From Lelliottia sp. WAP21 (GTDB lineage: Bacteria; Pseudomonadota; Gammaproteobacteria; Enterobacterales; Enterobacteriaceae), in assembly GCF_020532665.2 (NCBI RefSeq), contig NZ_JAIWPG020000003.1, positions 372,001-436,000 of the forward strand: a stretch of DNA of 64,000 nt, in the 5' to 3' direction. Shown here one piece after another: positions 1-10,689 of this stretch. Each line of letters begins with the position of its first letter. The stretch's first letter is position 1. Both the position numbers and the translations under genes were made by a program. The notes under the pieces were generated by a model that was not told the origin of the DNA, made no database searches, and saw nothing but the letters and a program-made list of their open reading frames with translations.

Positions 1-1
1 A

Positions 2-529
2 GGCCAGTCGATTGTTAATGTGGATGAAATTCATCGCGCAGCACGTTTTTTCGCTCAGGCTAACCAGCGCGATCTCTACGGCGTCGGCGGCTCTAACGCC
101 ATTTGCGCCGACATCCAGCACAAGTTTTTACGCATCGGGGTGCGCTGCCAGTCCTATCAGGACGCCCATATCATGATGATGTCAGCCTCGCTGCTGAAAG
201 AGGGGGATGTCGTGTTGGTGGTAACACACTCCGGCCGCACCAGCGATGTGAAAGCCGCAGTAGAGTTAGCGAAAAAGAACGGCGCGAAGATTATCTGCAT
301 AACCCATAGCTATCATTCGCCCATTGCCAAACTCGCTGATTATATTATTTGTTCGCCAGCACCAGAGACCCCTTTATTAGGGCGTAACGCTTCCGCGCGT
401 ATATTACAACTCACACTATTAGATGCTTTATTTGTATCCGTTGCACAACAGAATATTGAACAAGCCACACTCAACATGCAAAAAACCGGCGCTATTGTGG
501 ATTTCTTCTCCCCTGGCGCCCTGAAGTAA
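2..529 (+). CDS. alsR: AlsR (RpiR family) D-allose operon repressor, C-terminal part
   Basis: The frame is open from the first bases of the window, so the N-terminal helix-turn-helix half lies outside. What remains is a SIS (phosphosugar isomerase-like) effector domain with the typical core YGVGGSNAI and THSGRTSDV loops, about 176 residues. In the RpiR family this domain binds a phosphosugar and controls the attached DNA-binding domain. It lies directly upstream of alsB in the same orientation, which matches the E. coli arrangement rpiB-alsR-alsBACEK. Identity as AlsR rests on this context and on the protein resembling E. coli AlsR; the DNA-binding part cannot be examined. Confidence 0.88.
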   Translation, partial: GQSIVNVDEIHRAARFFAQANQRDLYGVGGSNAICADIQHKFLRIGVRCQSYQDAHIMMMSASLLKEGDVVLVVTHSGRTSDVKAAVELAKKNGAKIICITHSYHSPIAKLADYIICSPAPETPLLGRNASARILQLTLLDALFVSVAQQNIEQATLNMQKTGAIVDFFSPGALK

Positions 530-538
530 CGATAAAAG

Positions 539-564
539 GTTGATCCCGTATTAGCGGGATCAAC
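539..564 (+). terminator. Hairpin between alsR and alsB
   Basis: A perfect 10-bp inverted repeat (539-548 with 555-564, GTTGATCCCG and its complement) around a 6-nt loop. It is followed by A-rich rather than T-rich sequence, so it is a weak intrinsic terminator or a leader hairpin of the alsB transcript. Confidence 0.5.
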
Positions 565-594
565 AAAAATATACCCTACATTGAGAACACTGCT

Positions 595-1530
595 ATGAAT
601 AAATATCTGAAATATTTCAGCGGCGCCGCTATGGGCTTAATATTGTCTACCAGTGCATTTGCTGCCGCAGAATATGCGGTAGTATTAAAAACATTGAACA
701 ATCCATTCTGGGTGGATATGAAGAAAGGGATCGAAGATGAAGCAAAAACCCTGGGGGTAAGTGTTGATATTTTTGCTTCGCCGTCAGAAGGTGATTTTCA
801 GTCTCAACTGCAGCTTTTTGAAGACTTGAGTAATAAGAAATACAAAGGCATTGCCTTTGCCCCACTCTCCTCGGTCAACCTGGTGATGCCCGTCTCACGC
901 GCCTGGCAAAAAGGTATTTATCTGGTCAACCTCGATGAAAAAATCGATATGGATAATCTGAAAAAAGCCGGCGGTAACGTTGAAGGTTTTGTCACGACGG
1001 ATAACGTGGCCGTTGGGGCAAAAGGCGCAGGCTTTATCATTGATAAACTCGGTGTGCAGGGCGGTGAAGTTGCGATTATTGAAGGGAAAGCCGGTAACGC
1101 ATCAGGAGAGGCGCGCCGCAATGGCGCCACAGAAACCTTCAAAAAAGCAGGTCAGATCAAGCTCGTTGCCAGCCAGCCTGCCGACTGGGATCGCATTAAA
1201 GCCCTGGATGTCGCCACCAACGTTTTGCAGCGCAACCCAAATTTGAAAGCCTTCTACTGCGCAAACGACACCATGGCAATGGGCGTGGCGCAGGCGGTGG
1301 CAAACGCCGGTAAAACGGGAAAAGTGTTGGTCGTTGGCACGGATGGCATTCCTGAAGCACGCAAGATGGTCGACGCCGGGCAAATGACCGCTACCGTCGC
1401 GCAGAACCCAGCGGATATTGGTGCCACGGGCTTGAAGTTGATGGTGGATGCGGCGAAAACCGGCAAAGTGATCCCCCTAGAAAAAACGCCTGAATTCAAA
1501 CTGGTTGATTCGGTTCTGGTGACGAAATAA
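595..1530 (+). CDS. alsB: D-allose-binding periplasmic protein
   Basis: Substrate-binding component of the D-allose ABC transporter. It has 311 residues, with an N-terminal signal peptide ending around residue 23 (cleavage after AFA) and a type I periplasmic-binding fold (Peripla_BP_4) with the NPFW ligand-contact segment after the first strand. Length and sequence match E. coli AlsB almost residue for residue. It is the first gene of alsBACEK. Delivery of D-allose to the AlsA/AlsC translocator is established for the E. coli protein; E. coli AlsB can also bind D-ribose. Confidence 0.97.
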   Translation: MNKYLKYFSGAAMGLILSTSAFAAAEYAVVLKTLNNPFWVDMKKGIEDEAKTLGVSVDIFASPSEGDFQSQLQLFEDLSNKKYKGIAFAPLSSVNLVMPVSRAWQKGIYLVNLDEKIDMDNLKKAGGNVEGFVTTDNVAVGAKGAGFIIDKLGVQGGEVAIIEGKAGNASGEARRNGATETFKKAGQIKLVASQPADWDRIKALDVATNVLQRNPNLKAFYCANDTMAMGVAQAVANAGKTGKVLVVGTDGIPEARKMVDAGQMTATVAQNPADIGATGLKLMVDAAKTGKVIPLEKTPEFKLVDSVLVTK

Positions 1531-1551
1531 CGGATATCCGGTGCGGTCAGA

Positions 1552-1588
1552 TGCCCTCACCCCAGCCCTCTCCCACAGGGAGAAAGGG
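1552..1588. repeat. Intergenic palindromic repeat, copy 1
   Basis: GC-rich imperfect palindrome of the type CCCTCACCCC-N-CCCTCTCCC-ACA-GGGAGA, lying between alsB and alsA. Similar copies occur at 11647, 11749, 22619 and 28218. In an operon it could act as an mRNA stabiliser that raises expression of the upstream binding protein. Confidence 0.7.
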
Positions 1589-1606
1589 ATAAAATAAGGA
1601 GTAAAC

Positions 1607-3139
1607 ATGGTCACGCCATATATCTCAATGGCGGGGATCGGCAAATCCTTTGGTCCGGTTCACGCATTAACGTCGGTTGATTTAACTATTTATCCCCACG
1701 AGATTCATGCGTTATTAGGAGAGAATGGCGCCGGTAAATCAACCTTAATGAAGGTTTTGTCGGGAATACATGAACCGACCAAAGGAACGATTACTATCAA
1801 CGGGGTAAATTACGACAAGCTCGATCATAAACTGGCAGCACAGTTGGGCATTGGCATAATTTACCAGGAACTTAGCGTTATCGATGAATTAACCGTTCTG
1901 GAGAATTTATATATTGGCCGTCACCTGACGAAAAAAATCTGTGGCGTCAATATCATCGACTGGAAAGAGATGCGTATTCGCGGCGCAATAATGCTTTTAC
2001 GCGTGGGACTGAAAGTCGATTTAGATGAAAAGGTGGCGAATTTATCCATCAGCCACAAGCAAATGCTGGAAATTGCAAAAACATTAATGCTCAACGCTAA
2101 AGCGATCATTATGGATGAGCCCACATCTTCTTTAACCAATAAAGAGGTGGATTATCTTTTCCTGATCATGAATCAATTACGTAAAGAGGGCACAGCAATT
2201 GTGTATATCTCGCATAAGCTCGCAGAAATCCGCCGCATTTGCGATCGCTTTACCGTGATGAAAGATGGAAGCAGCGTCTGCACGGGCATGGTGAGTGATG
2301 TCACAAACGACGATATTGTGCGCCTGATGGTGGGCCGCGAGTTGCAAAACCGCTTTAACGCGATGAAAGAAAGTACCGGCAACCTCGAACGCGATACCGT
2401 GTTCGAAGTGAAAAACGTCACCAGCCGGGACAAGAAAAAAGTACGTGATATCTCGTTCAGCGTGAGCCGCGGTGAAATCTTTGGCTTTGCAGGACTCGTC
2501 GGCTCAGGCCGCACCGAGCTGATGGACTGCCTCTTCGGGGTGGACAAACGCGCTAGCGGTGAAATCCGTCTCAATGGTAAAACCATCTCCCCACACTCGC
2601 CGCTGGATGCGTTGAAAAAAGGGATGGCCTACATCACTGAAAGTCGTCGGGAAAACGGCTTCTTCCCCAACTTCTCTATTGCTCAGAACTTGGCGGTCAG
2701 CCAGAGCCTGAAAAATGGCGGCTACAAAGGCGCCATGGGCCTGTTTCGCGAACATGAAGAGCGCAAAACTGCTGAAACGCAGCGCCAGCTGCTGGCGTTA
2801 AAGTGCCATAGTGTGGAGCAAAACATCACTGAGCTCTCCGGCGGAAACCAGCAGAAGGTGCTGATTTCCAAATGGCTGTGCTGCCACCCGGACGTCATCA
2901 TTTTTGATGAACCTACCCGCGGCATCGACGTCGGCGCAAAAGCCGAAATCTACAAGGTGATGCGCCAGTTGGCTGACGAGGGCAAGGTCATCCTGATGGT
3001 GTCATCCGAGCTACCTGAAATTATCGCCGTCTGCGACCGCATCGCCGTGTTCTGCGAAGGGCGACTGACGCAAATCCTGACCAATCGCGACGACATGGGC
3101 GAAGAGGAGATTATGGCATGGGCATTACCACAAGAGTGA
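1607..3139 (+). CDS. alsA: D-allose ABC transporter ATPase
   Basis: A 510-residue tandem ATPase of the CUT2 sugar transporter class (RbsA/AraG/XylG type). The first domain shows Walker [10 protein letters not shown] (about residues 38-46) and Walker B IIMDEPT. The second half has a degenerate Walker A (GLVGSGRTE), the signature LSGGNQQK and FDEPTRG, as in this class. It energises D-allose import through AlsC. The start has a good ribosome site (AAGGAG). The 3' end overlaps alsC by 22 bp, suggesting translational coupling. Confidence 0.97.
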   Translation: MVTPYISMAGIGKSFGPVHALTSVDLTIYPHEIHALLGENGAGKSTLMKVLSGIHEPTKGTITINGVNYDKLDHKLAAQLGIGIIYQELSVIDELTVLENLYIGRHLTKKICGVNIIDWKEMRIRGAIMLLRVGLKVDLDEKVANLSISHKQMLEIAKTLMLNAKAIIMDEPTSSLTNKEVDYLFLIMNQLRKEGTAIVYISHKLAEIRRICDRFTVMKDGSSVCTGMVSDVTNDDIVRLMVGRELQNRFNAMKESTGNLERDTVFEVKNVTSRDKKKVRDISFSVSRGEIFGFAGLVGSGRTELMDCLFGVDKRASGEIRLNGKTISPHSPLDALKKGMAYITESRRENGFFPNFSIAQNLAVSQSLKNGGYKGAMGLFREHEERKTAETQRQLLALKCHSVEQNITELSGGNQQKVLISKWLCCHPDVIIFDEPTRGIDVGAKAEIYKVMRQLADEGKVILMVSSELPEIIAVCDRIAVFCEGRLTQILTNRDDMGEEEIMAWALPQE

Positions 3140-4098
3140 AACGCGATATGGACGAAAAAAAGTCGTTTAATTTCGCGCTGTTCTGGGACAAGTACGGCAC
3201 CTTTTTCATCCTCGCGATCATCGTTGCCATCTTTGGCACGCTGTCGTCGGAATACTTCCTGACCACCAACAACATCACTCAAATTTTTGTCCAGAGTTCG
3301 GTGACGGTGCTGATCGGGATGGGCGAGTTCTTTGCCATTCTGGTGGCAGGTATCGATCTGTCCGTCGGGGCGATTCTGGCGCTGTCCGGGATGGTGACCG
3401 CCAAGCTCATGCTGGCCGGCGTCGACCCGTTCCTGGCAGCGCTCATTGGCGGCGTGCTGGTTGGCGGTGCGTTAGGCGCGATCAACGGCTGTCTGGTCAA
3501 CTGGACCGGGCTGCATCCGTTCATTATCACCCTGGGCACTAACGCCATTTTTCGCGGCATTACGCTGGTGATTTCGGATGCCAACTCGGTATACGGCTTC
3601 TCGTTCGACTTTGTAAACTTCTTTGCCGCCAATCTCTTAGGTATTCCCGTGCCGGTAATCTTCTCGCTGGTAGTGGCGGTGATCCTCTGGTTCCTCACCA
3701 CCCGTATGCGGCTGGGACGCAACATCTACGCGCTGGGCGGTAACAAGAACTCGGCGTTCTACTCCGGTATTGACGTGAAGTTTCATATCCTGGTGGTTTT
3801 CATCATCTCCGGCGTGTGTGCAGGGCTGGCAGGCGTGGTGTCAACGGCGCGTCTGGGGGCGGCAGAGCCGATGGCTGGGATGGGCTTTGAAACCTACGCT
3901 ATTGCCAGCGCCATTATTGGCGGAACCAGCTTCTTTGGCGGTAAGGGGCGCATCTTCTCTGTCGTGATTGGGGGGCTCATCATCGGCACCATCAATAACG
4001 GACTCAATATTTTACAAGTACAAACCTACTACCAGCTGGTGGTGATGGGCGGGTTGATTATCGCCGCTGTCGCCCTCGATAGATTGATCAGTAAGTAA
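3118..4098 (+). CDS. alsC: D-allose ABC transporter permease
   Basis: A 326-residue inner-membrane permease of the BPD_transp_2 family with about 8-10 hydrophobic segments and the conserved GIDLSVG motif (about residues 79-85) of ribose/allose-type permeases. Length equals E. coli AlsC. The start inside the end of alsA is preferred over a downstream ATG at 3148 because GAGGAG lies about 9 bases before it. It forms the membrane channel for AlsA and AlsB. Confidence 0.95.
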   Translation: MGITTRVKRDMDEKKSFNFALFWDKYGTFFILAIIVAIFGTLSSEYFLTTNNITQIFVQSSVTVLIGMGEFFAILVAGIDLSVGAILALSGMVTAKLMLAGVDPFLAALIGGVLVGGALGAINGCLVNWTGLHPFIITLGTNAIFRGITLVISDANSVYGFSFDFVNFFAANLLGIPVPVIFSLVVAVILWFLTTRMRLGRNIYALGGNKNSAFYSGIDVKFHILVVFIISGVCAGLAGVVSTARLGAAEPMAGMGFETYAIASAIIGGTSFFGGKGRIFSVVIGGLIIGTINNGLNILQVQTYYQLVVMGGLIIAAVALDRLISK

Positions 4099-4108
4099 GG
4101 AATTGACG

Positions 4109-4804
4109 ATGAAAATTTCACCCTCCCTGATGTGTATGGACCTGCTGAAATTCAAAGAGCAGATCGAATTCATAGACCAGCACGCGGACTACTTCCATAT
4201 CGACATCATGGACGGTCACTTTGTGCCTAATTTGACGCTATCACCGTTCTTTGTCAGCCAGGTGAAGAAGCTCGCCACCAAACCGCTGGACTGCCATCTG
4301 ATGGTGACGCGCCCCCAGGACTACATTAGTCAGCTGGCGCAAGCCGGAGCGGATTTCATCACCCTGCATCCGGAAACGATTAACGGTCAGGCCTTCCGCC
4401 TGATTGACGAAATTCGCCGTCATGGCATGAAAGTCGGTCTGATCCTCAACCCTGAAACGCCCGTTGAAGCGATGAAATATTACATTCACAAGGCGGACAA
4501 AATCACGGTCATGACCGTTGATCCTGGCTTTGCCGGGCAGCCTTTCATTCCGGAAATGCTGGATAAAATTGCCGAACTGAAAGCCTGGCGCGAACGTGAA
4601 GGGTTGCGCTATGAGATTGAGATCGATGGCTCCTGCAATCAGGCCACCTACAAAAAACTGATGGCCGCCGGGGCTGATGTCTTTATCGTCGGGACGTCTG
4701 GCCTGTTCAACCACGCAGAGAATATCGACGACGCATGGCAACTGATGGCCGGACAGATTCTGTCGGCAAAGAACGAGGCTCTTCCTCATGCAAAAACAGC
4801 CTGA
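4109..4804 (+). CDS. alsE: D-allulose-6-phosphate 3-epimerase
   Basis: A 231-residue TIM-barrel enzyme of the ribulose-phosphate 3-epimerase family, same length as E. coli AlsE. The metal and catalytic segments [29 protein letters not shown] and EIDGS are all present. It converts D-allulose 6-phosphate to D-fructose 6-phosphate, the last step of D-allose breakdown. A TTG six bases upstream keeps the frame open, but the ATG at 4109 has AAGGA at the right distance. The end overlaps alsK by 17 bp. Confidence 0.96.
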   Translation: MKISPSLMCMDLLKFKEQIEFIDQHADYFHIDIMDGHFVPNLTLSPFFVSQVKKLATKPLDCHLMVTRPQDYISQLAQAGADFITLHPETINGQAFRLIDEIRRHGMKVGLILNPETPVEAMKYYIHKADKITVMTVDPGFAGQPFIPEMLDKIAELKAWREREGLRYEIEIDGSCNQATYKKLMAAGADVFIVGTSGLFNHAENIDDAWQLMAGQILSAKNEALPHAKTA

Positions 4805-5732
4805 TGTCGTCGCCGGCGTAGATATGGGCGCTACCCATATCCGTTTTTGCCTGCTAACAGCCGAGGGGGCCGTGCTGCACTGTGAAAAACACCGTACGGC
4901 GGACATTATCCGCTCAGGCGTCATGTGCGGCGTCGCAGAAATGATCGTTGCAAGGCTTCGCCACTATCAGGTTCGCTGTCGGGGCCTGGTGATGGGTTTT
5001 CCTGCACTGGTCGGCAAAGACAAACGCACCATTATCTCGACACCAAACCTGCCATTACAGGCAACAGACCGACGGGACCTGGCAGGCAAACTGGCAGACG
5101 CGCTGGGATGCCCGGTCGAATTCTACCGTGACGTTAACCTCCAGCTCTCTTTTGATGTTATGCAGCACAACCTGCAGCAACAGCAGGTTCTGGGCGCTTA
5201 TCTCGGTACCGGCATGGGGTTCGCCATCTGGCTGAACGGCGCGCCCTGGACAGGTGCACACGGGGTCGCGGGCGAGCTTGGACATATTCCGCAGGGCGAT
5301 ATGTCACGCCATTGCGGTTGTGGTAACACAGGATGTCTGGAAACCGTCTGTTCCGGTATTGCCTTGAAACAGTGGTATGAACAACAGCCCCGTGATTACG
5401 CGATTGGCGAGATTTTTACCTCAGCGTGTCATGACCCCTTTGTCATACAGCTCTTAAATCATGCAGCCCGAGCCATTGCCACCAGCGTAAATCTCTTCGA
5501 CCCGGACGCAGTGATCCTCGGCGGCGGCGTGATGGATATGGTCGATTTTCCACGCGACGCGCTGATTGCCAGAATTAAACAGCATCTGCGCCGTCCGCTG
5601 CCGTATGAAGCAGTCCGTTTCATTACAGCATCATCGTCATCCTTTAACGGTGCTCAGGGGGCGGCGACCCTGGCTCTCAGTCAGTTCCTGTCATCACCTT
5701 GCGCAACGCCTGCGCCAGCTGAACACGGGTAA
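4788..5732 (+). CDS. alsK: D-allose kinase (ROK family)
   Basis: A 314-residue ROK kinase with an N-terminal phosphate-binding loop ([10 protein letters not shown]), the sugar-binding ELGHIP region and a zinc motif [10 protein letters not shown]. It phosphorylates D-allose to D-allose 6-phosphate, which is isomerised by RpiB and then epimerised by AlsE. It is the last gene of the operon. Its final 56 bp overlap the 3' end of the oppositely oriented hybrid histidine kinase gene. The C-terminus differs from E. coli AlsK, as expected where a foreign segment joins. Confidence 0.94.
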   Translation: MQKQPDVVAGVDMGATHIRFCLLTAEGAVLHCEKHRTADIIRSGVMCGVAEMIVARLRHYQVRCRGLVMGFPALVGKDKRTIISTPNLPLQATDRRDLAGKLADALGCPVEFYRDVNLQLSFDVMQHNLQQQQVLGAYLGTGMGFAIWLNGAPWTGAHGVAGELGHIPQGDMSRHCGCGNTGCLETVCSGIALKQWYEQQPRDYAIGEIFTSACHDPFVIQLLNHAARAIATSVNLFDPDAVILGGGVMDMVDFPRDALIARIKQHLRRPLPYEAVRFITASSSSFNGAQGAATLALSQFLSSPCATPAPAEHG

Positions 5733-7965
5733 AAGGCTTGCGCAGTTGCTCAACGTCCGGTAACTGTGAGTGCTGTGCGGGCCGCAGGTCCTGGCCGCTA
5801 ATCAGCAGGATCGGCATTGCCGGAAAACAGGCGCGAACATGCTGAATCACCTCTGCACCGCTGATCGTGCCGGGAAGCATTAAGTCGCTGATGAACATGC
5901 CGATATCCGGTGAGGCATCCAGCATCGCCAGCGCCTGCTGCCCGGATTCGGCCTCCAGCGTCAGATAGCCCAGCTCATGAAGTTGCTCGCACAGTGTCTG
6001 CCGCACGTCGGTTTCATCTTCCAGAACCAGCACCACGCTGTCACTGTGCTGCGTTTGTGCTGTCGCACGCGTTTCATCCCGGGATATCGCGGGTTGCATT
6101 GAACGCGGCAGTTGCAGACGAACGGTCGTCCCCTGCCCCGGTGCGCTTTCTATTTCAACCCGTCCACCGGACTGGCGAACAAAACCATACACCATCGATA
6201 ACCCCAGCCCGCTGCCACTGCCGGTCTGTTTAGTAGTAAAGAACGGTTCGAAGACCTGGGACTTCACCTCCTGAGACATCCCGCAGCCGCGATCGATAAC
6301 CTCCAGCGCGACCATATCCTGTTTGCGTCCGTCGCTGCGGGTGACCCGCTGATTCCATGTCCGGATACGGATCGCCCCACGTTGCCCTTCCATCGCATCA
6401 CGGGCATTCATCACCAGATTAATAATCGCATTTTCCAGCTGGCTGACGTCTATCCAGGCCGGCCATGCAGGATGCTGCGCTTCAAGCTCCAGGGTCAGCG
6501 TCGCGGGTAACGAGTGACGCATGAGTTCTTCCAGATTCTCGAGCAGGGGTTTCATCTCTACCGCGTGGGGATGAAGGGACTGTTTGCGTGAAAACGCCAG
6601 CAGGCGCTGGGTCAGCAACGCCCCCCGCTCAGCGGCTTTACGGGCACGGTCAATGCGTGGCGCATCCGGTGAGTCGGGATGGACCAGCTCCAGGCTGCCG
6701 ATAATAACCGCCAGCAGATTGTTGAAATCGTGCGCCAGGCCGCCGGTGAGTTGTCCCACTGCTTTCATTTTTTGGCTGTGCAGCAGCGCCTCCTCCAGCT
6801 CCTGACGCTCAATCCGGTCAACTTCCATCTGCGTGGTTTTCTGTTTTAGCAAGCGGGTTGTGTGCTCCAGCGAGGCGGTGTTACGGGCAAAAACGTTGAA
6901 AGAGCGCGCCAGGTCGCCCAATTCATCGCGGCGCTGCAAGGCCGGAACGGAGACCTCCTGTTCCCCCTGCGCCAGACGTGACATCGCCCGCGAGATCGCC
7001 GTCAGATTGGAGCCTAAATTGCGATAAATATACCAGCAGGCGCAGCCGGTGATGATCAGCGCCAGCAAAGCGAAGACGCTAATCAAGACGCTGATCGAAC
7101 GCAGCTCTTGATGGCTTTGCGCCGTACGTAACGTTGATGCCTGCGCCACGTGCCCCACGTATTGATTGATATCGCTGTTTAACATCGCGACCAGCGCCTT
7201 AATGTGAAACATATACCAGCTAATCGCGAGATCGCTCTCCTCAAGCTGCGTTGAGAGCGGCACGAGTCTGCGTAATGCCTGATTAAAATCGGGCAGGACA
7301 ACATTGACGACAGGCTGACGTGCCGATTGTGGAAGCGTGGCCATCACCGTATCAAGCTGACGCAAAATAGCGCCAGGTGAAGGCGTATCAATGGCTGCGA
7401 CAATCAGTCGGTCCATTTCAGCCAGCTGTCGGGCATCCGGTACGCGGCCACCGAAGCGGCGATTCAAATCCTGCACGTGGCGCAGATAACTTTGCGCCTG
7501 ATAGAGCGCACTCAGCAGCGAGTTACGTTCCAGATGGCGTTGATGCCCCCGCTCCAGCATACCGTTCACGCTTTGCTGTAATTCATTACTTCGACGAATG
7601 ATACGCTCGACCAGCACCGGGGCCTGTAGCGCCAGCGGCGCCTCAGCAAGCTGTTCCAGAGAGTGTCGCAACGCCGTTTGCGTCTGCTTGAGTCTTTCCG
7701 CTTCTCCCTTATATTCCAGCGCGCCCACCACCTGCGACAGACGCACGGCTGCCGTAGCTACGTTGGCAGTGTCACGCGCCAGATTCATGCTGCCGGACAT
7801 ATCGCTGAGCGTCTGCTGCTGAACCTGTTCCTGAATCTGGCTGGCATGGCGGAAACCCAGCACCGCCACGCCGCTCACCATCAATGTCACCGCCACCACC
7901 AGCAGATTGAAAATGAGCAGGCGTCCACGGGCGCTGGCAAAAAACGGGGGGCGTCGTGAGGGCAT
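5677..7965 (-). CDS. TorS-like hybrid sensor histidine kinase
   Basis: A 762-residue membrane sensor: TM1 at about 17-38, a long helical periplasmic domain (about 39-290), TM2 at about 291-315, HAMP (315-368), a histidine kinase core with phospho-acceptor H412 in LAHDFNN, an ATPase domain with N-box [10 protein letters not shown] and G-box GSGSGLGLS, and a C-terminal receiver with acceptor D694. No HPt domain is visible. It is divergent from the sugar operon beginning at 8148, and the likely partner regulator lies at the other end of that operon. The ligand is inferred to relate to that operon's sugar. The start has GGAG 7 bases upstream. Its end overlaps alsK. Confidence 0.88.
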   Translation of the reverse strand: MPSRRPPFFASARGRLLIFNLLVVAVTLMVSGVAVLGFRHASQIQEQVQQQTLSDMSGSMNLARDTANVATAAVRLSQVVGALEYKGEAERLKQTQTALRHSLEQLAEAPLALQAPVLVERIIRRSNELQQSVNGMLERGHQRHLERNSLLSALYQAQSYLRHVQDLNRRFGGRVPDARQLAEMDRLIVAAIDTPSPGAILRQLDTVMATLPQSARQPVVNVVLPDFNQALRRLVPLSTQLEESDLAISWYMFHIKALVAMLNSDINQYVGHVAQASTLRTAQSHQELRSISVLISVFALLALIITGCACWYIYRNLGSNLTAISRAMSRLAQGEQEVSVPALQRRDELGDLARSFNVFARNTASLEHTTRLLKQKTTQMEVDRIERQELEEALLHSQKMKAVGQLTGGLAHDFNNLLAVIIGSLELVHPDSPDAPRIDRARKAAERGALLTQRLLAFSRKQSLHPHAVEMKPLLENLEELMRHSLPATLTLELEAQHPAWPAWIDVSQLENAIINLVMNARDAMEGQRGAIRIRTWNQRVTRSDGRKQDMVALEVIDRGCGMSQEVKSQVFEPFFTTKQTGSGSGLGLSMVYGFVRQSGGRVEIESAPGQGTTVRLQLPRSMQPAISRDETRATAQTQHSDSVVLVLEDETDVRQTLCEQLHELGYLTLEAESGQQALAMLDASPDIGMFISDLMLPGTISGAEVIQHVRACFPAMPILLISGQDLRPAQHSQLPDVEQLRKPFTRVQLAQALRKVMTGTD

Positions 7966-7985
7966 GGGGTGGCTCCAGAGTCGTT

Positions 7986-8032
7986 GGCGGCCCTCACTTT
8001 CCCCCTGACCAACAGGAGAGGGGAAAAGCCGG
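7986..8032. repeat. Degenerate copy of the intergenic palindromic repeat
   Basis: Contains CCCTCACTTTCCCCCTGACC followed by ACAGGAGAGGGG, a diverged relative of the repeats at 1552 and 11647. It lies in the divergent region between the hybrid kinase and the sugar ABC operon. Confidence 0.45.
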
Positions 8033-8051
8033 GAAATGTGACGGCGGTTAA

Positions 8052-8080
8052 CTATTCATAACTATGACAAATATGAACAG
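8052..8080 (+). promoter_or_regulatory. TorR-box-like pair in the sugar operon promoter region
   Basis: The decamer at 8071-8080 is the exact reverse complement of the E. coli TorR box CTGTTCATAT, and 8052-8061 (CTATTCATAA) is a two-mismatch copy in the opposite orientation. They lie about 70-95 bp upstream of the ABC ATPase gene. Because the island encodes a TorS-like kinase and an OmpR/TorR-class regulator, these are plausible operators, but the regulator's specificity is unknown. Confidence 0.45.
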
Positions 8081-8147
8081 CTTCTGACATTGTCCGTTTA
8101 CCAACCTGTGATGAAGTGCTGATATCGACCTTCACAGGAGATCCGCC

Positions 8148-9668
8148 ATGAGCAGGACCCCGGTTTTAGAGATGCGCAACATTGCCAAAACCTTTGGCCA
8201 CTTTCATGCGCTCAAGGGTGTGGATCTGACGGTCTGGCCCGGCGAAATTCACGCGTTAATGGGGGAAAATGGCGCGGGCAAAAGCACCCTAATGAAAATC
8301 CTCGCCGGGGCGTACATCGCCACCCACGGGGAGATCCTTATCGACGGTCAACCCTTCCATATTAAAGGGCCCAAAGATGCGCTGTCGGCAGGTATTACCC
8401 TGATTTATCAGGAGATGCAGTTGGCCCCCAATCTGACCGTCGCAGAGAATATTTTTCTGGGCAGCGAGCTGTCGCGTGGCGGTCTGGTCCAGCGTAAAGA
8501 GATGGCCACCCAGGCCCAGGCTGTGCTTGACCGCCTGGGCGCCCATTTTAAAGCAACCGACCTGGTGATGAAACTCACCATCGCCGAACAGCAGCAGGTG
8601 GAAATTGCCCGTGCGCTGCACCGCAACAGCCGTATTCTGGTCATGGACGAACCCACCGCCGCCCTCTCCTCACGCGAAACCCATCGTCTGTTTGAACTGA
8701 TCCTCCGTCTGCGCGATGAGGGTATGGCGATTATCTATATCAGCCACCGCATGGCGGAAGTGTATGAACTGTCGGACCGTGTGAGTGTGCTGCGCGACGG
8801 GCAGTATGTGGGCAGCCTGACCCGCGACAAGCTCAACGCCGCCGAATTAGTGAAAATGATGGTGGGTCGTCCGCTTAGCGATCTGTTCAACAAAGAGCGC
8901 GATATTCCCCTCGGTAGCCCCCGGCTTAACGTCCATCATCTGACCGATGGCAAAAAAGTGCAGCCCTGTAGCCTGCAGGTGCGATCCGGTGAAATTGTCG
9001 GGCTGGCCGGGCTGGTGGGCGCCGGACGTTCCGAGCTGGCGCAGCTCATTTTTGGCGTGCGAAAAGCCACCGGCGGCATGATTGAAGTCGACGGGGAGCC
9101 GGTCGTGATCCATTCGCCCCGCGCGGCCATCGATAACGGAATTGGTTTTCTGACCGAGAACCGAAAAGAACAAGGGTTATTTCTCGAACTCGCGGCCCAG
9201 GACAACATCACCATGGCGACGCTGGAGCGTGATGCAACGTTCGGTATGCTGAATCGCAAAAAAGCACAGACCATTTCCGACGATGCTATCGCCCTGCTCA
9301 ATATTCGTGTTCCTCACGCCCAGGTACGGGCGGGCGGGCTTTCCGGTGGCAATCAGCAAAAACTGTTGATCTCTCGCTGGGTGGCGATTGGCCCGCGCAT
9401 TCTGATTCTGGATGAACCCACGCGCGGCGTCGACGTCGGGGCGAAAAGCGAGATCTATCGCATTATGAATCAGATGGCGCGTAAAGGTGTCGCCATCCTG
9501 ATGATCTCCAGCGAACTGCCGGAAGTGGTGGGAATGAGCGACCGCGTTTATGTGATGCGCGAAGGGAGCATTGCCGGAGAGCTTCACCGCGAGAACATCA
9601 CTCAGGAAAACATTATGACGCTGGCAACCGGCGTGAACGACACTCATCAGCAGGCGGTGCAATCATGA
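8148..9668 (+). CDS. CUT2 sugar ABC transporter ATPase
   Basis: A 506-residue tandem ATPase of the RbsA/AraG/FrcA class. Domain 1 has Walker [10 protein letters not shown] (near residue 40), Walker B LVMDEPT and switch HRMAE. Domain 2 has GLVGAGRSE, signature LSGGNQQK and [11 protein letters not shown]. It powers import of a monosaccharide bound by the protein encoded at 10690. AGGAG lies 7-8 bases before the ATG. It is the first gene of a six-gene operon ending with sugar-metabolising enzymes, and its stop overlaps the permease start as ATGA. It is paralogous to alsA but clearly distinct. Confidence 0.93.
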   Translation: MSRTPVLEMRNIAKTFGHFHALKGVDLTVWPGEIHALMGENGAGKSTLMKILAGAYIATHGEILIDGQPFHIKGPKDALSAGITLIYQEMQLAPNLTVAENIFLGSELSRGGLVQRKEMATQAQAVLDRLGAHFKATDLVMKLTIAEQQQVEIARALHRNSRILVMDEPTAALSSRETHRLFELILRLRDEGMAIIYISHRMAEVYELSDRVSVLRDGQYVGSLTRDKLNAAELVKMMVGRPLSDLFNKERDIPLGSPRLNVHHLTDGKKVQPCSLQVRSGEIVGLAGLVGAGRSELAQLIFGVRKATGGMIEVDGEPVVIHSPRAAIDNGIGFLTENRKEQGLFLELAAQDNITMATLERDATFGMLNRKKAQTISDDAIALLNIRVPHAQVRAGGLSGGNQQKLLISRWVAIGPRILILDEPTRGVDVGAKSEIYRIMNQMARKGVAILMISSELPEVVGMSDRVYVMREGSIAGELHRENITQENIMTLATGVNDTHQQAVQS

Positions 9669-10660
9669 CACAACCCACTCACCCACAGCAGGTCGCGAAA
9701 TCGGCATCAGCCAAAAAAATGCTGATGAGCGATCTGATGCAAACGGTCGGTATTTTACCGATTCTGATCCTGATTGTGGCGGTATTTGGCTTTATCGCAC
9801 CCAACTTCTTTACGGAAAGTAACCTGCTCAATATCACCCGTCAGGCATCAATCAATATCGTGCTGGCGGCGGGTATGACCTTCATCATTTTGACCGGGGG
9901 GATTGACCTGTCCGTGGGGTCCATTCTGGGCACCACGGCGGTGGCGGCGATGGTGGTGTCGCTGATGCCTGAGTTTGCCATGCTCTCCATTCCCGCCGCG
10001 TTAATGCTTGGAATGGTGCTGGGCATGTTTAACGGTGCGCTGGTCGCCTTTGCCGGACTACCGCCCTTTATTGTCACGCTTGGCACCTACACCGCCCTGC
10101 GCGGGGCCGCTTATTTACTGGCGGACGGCACCACGGTCATTAACTCGAATATCAGCTTCGAATGGATCGGCAATAACTACCTTGGGCCGGTGCCGTGGCT
10201 GGTGGTGATCGCGCTGGCCGTGATCGTTTTATGCTGGTTCATCCTGCGCCGTACCACGCTGGGGGTTCATATCTACGCCGTAGGCGGCAACATGCAGGCG
10301 GCCCGCCTGACCGGTATCAAAGTATGGCTGGTTCTGCTCTTTGTTTACGGCATGAGCGGCCTGCTCTCAGGCCTTGGCGGCATCATGAGCGCCTCCCGAC
10401 TGTATAGCGCCAACGGTAATCTGGGCACAGGTTATGAACTGGATGCCATTGCAGCCGTGATCCTCGGGGGGACCAGTTTTGTTGGCGGGATCGGCACGAT
10501 CACCGGCACGCTGGTCGGTGCCCTGATCATCGCGACGTTAAACAATGGCATGACGCTAATGGGTGTGTCCTATTTCTGGCAACTGGTGATCAAAGGGGCG
10601 GTGATCATCATTGCAGTGCTGATCGACAAATACCGTACCCGACACCATCAAAGTGCATAA
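9665..10660 (+). CDS. CUT2 sugar ABC transporter permease
   Basis: A 331-residue RbsC-like inner-membrane permease with a cytoplasmic N-terminal tail of about 28 residues, then alternating hydrophobic segments and the family motif GGIDLSVGS (near residue 77). The start overlaps the ATPase stop by 4 bp (ATGA), indicating coupled translation. It would form the channel for the ATPase at 8148 and the binding protein at 10690. The substrate is inferred from the downstream D-lyxose isomerase; ribose-like or other aldoses remain possible. Confidence 0.93.
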   Translation: MTQPTHPQQVAKSASAKKMLMSDLMQTVGILPILILIVAVFGFIAPNFFTESNLLNITRQASINIVLAAGMTFIILTGGIDLSVGSILGTTAVAAMVVSLMPEFAMLSIPAALMLGMVLGMFNGALVAFAGLPPFIVTLGTYTALRGAAYLLADGTTVINSNISFEWIGNNYLGPVPWLVVIALAVIVLCWFILRRTTLGVHIYAVGGNMQAARLTGIKVWLVLLFVYGMSGLLSGLGGIMSASRLYSANGNLGTGYELDAIAAVILGGTSFVGGIGTITGTLVGALIIATLNNGMTLMGVSYFWQLVIKGAVIIIAVLIDKYRTRHHQSA

Positions 10661-10689
10661 CAACAACATCTTACTTCGAGGAATACAGC

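Noticed and set aside
4241-4924. 227-codon open frame antisense to alsE/alsK
   Set aside because: Covers conserved coding sequence on the other strand, without ribosome site or family features.
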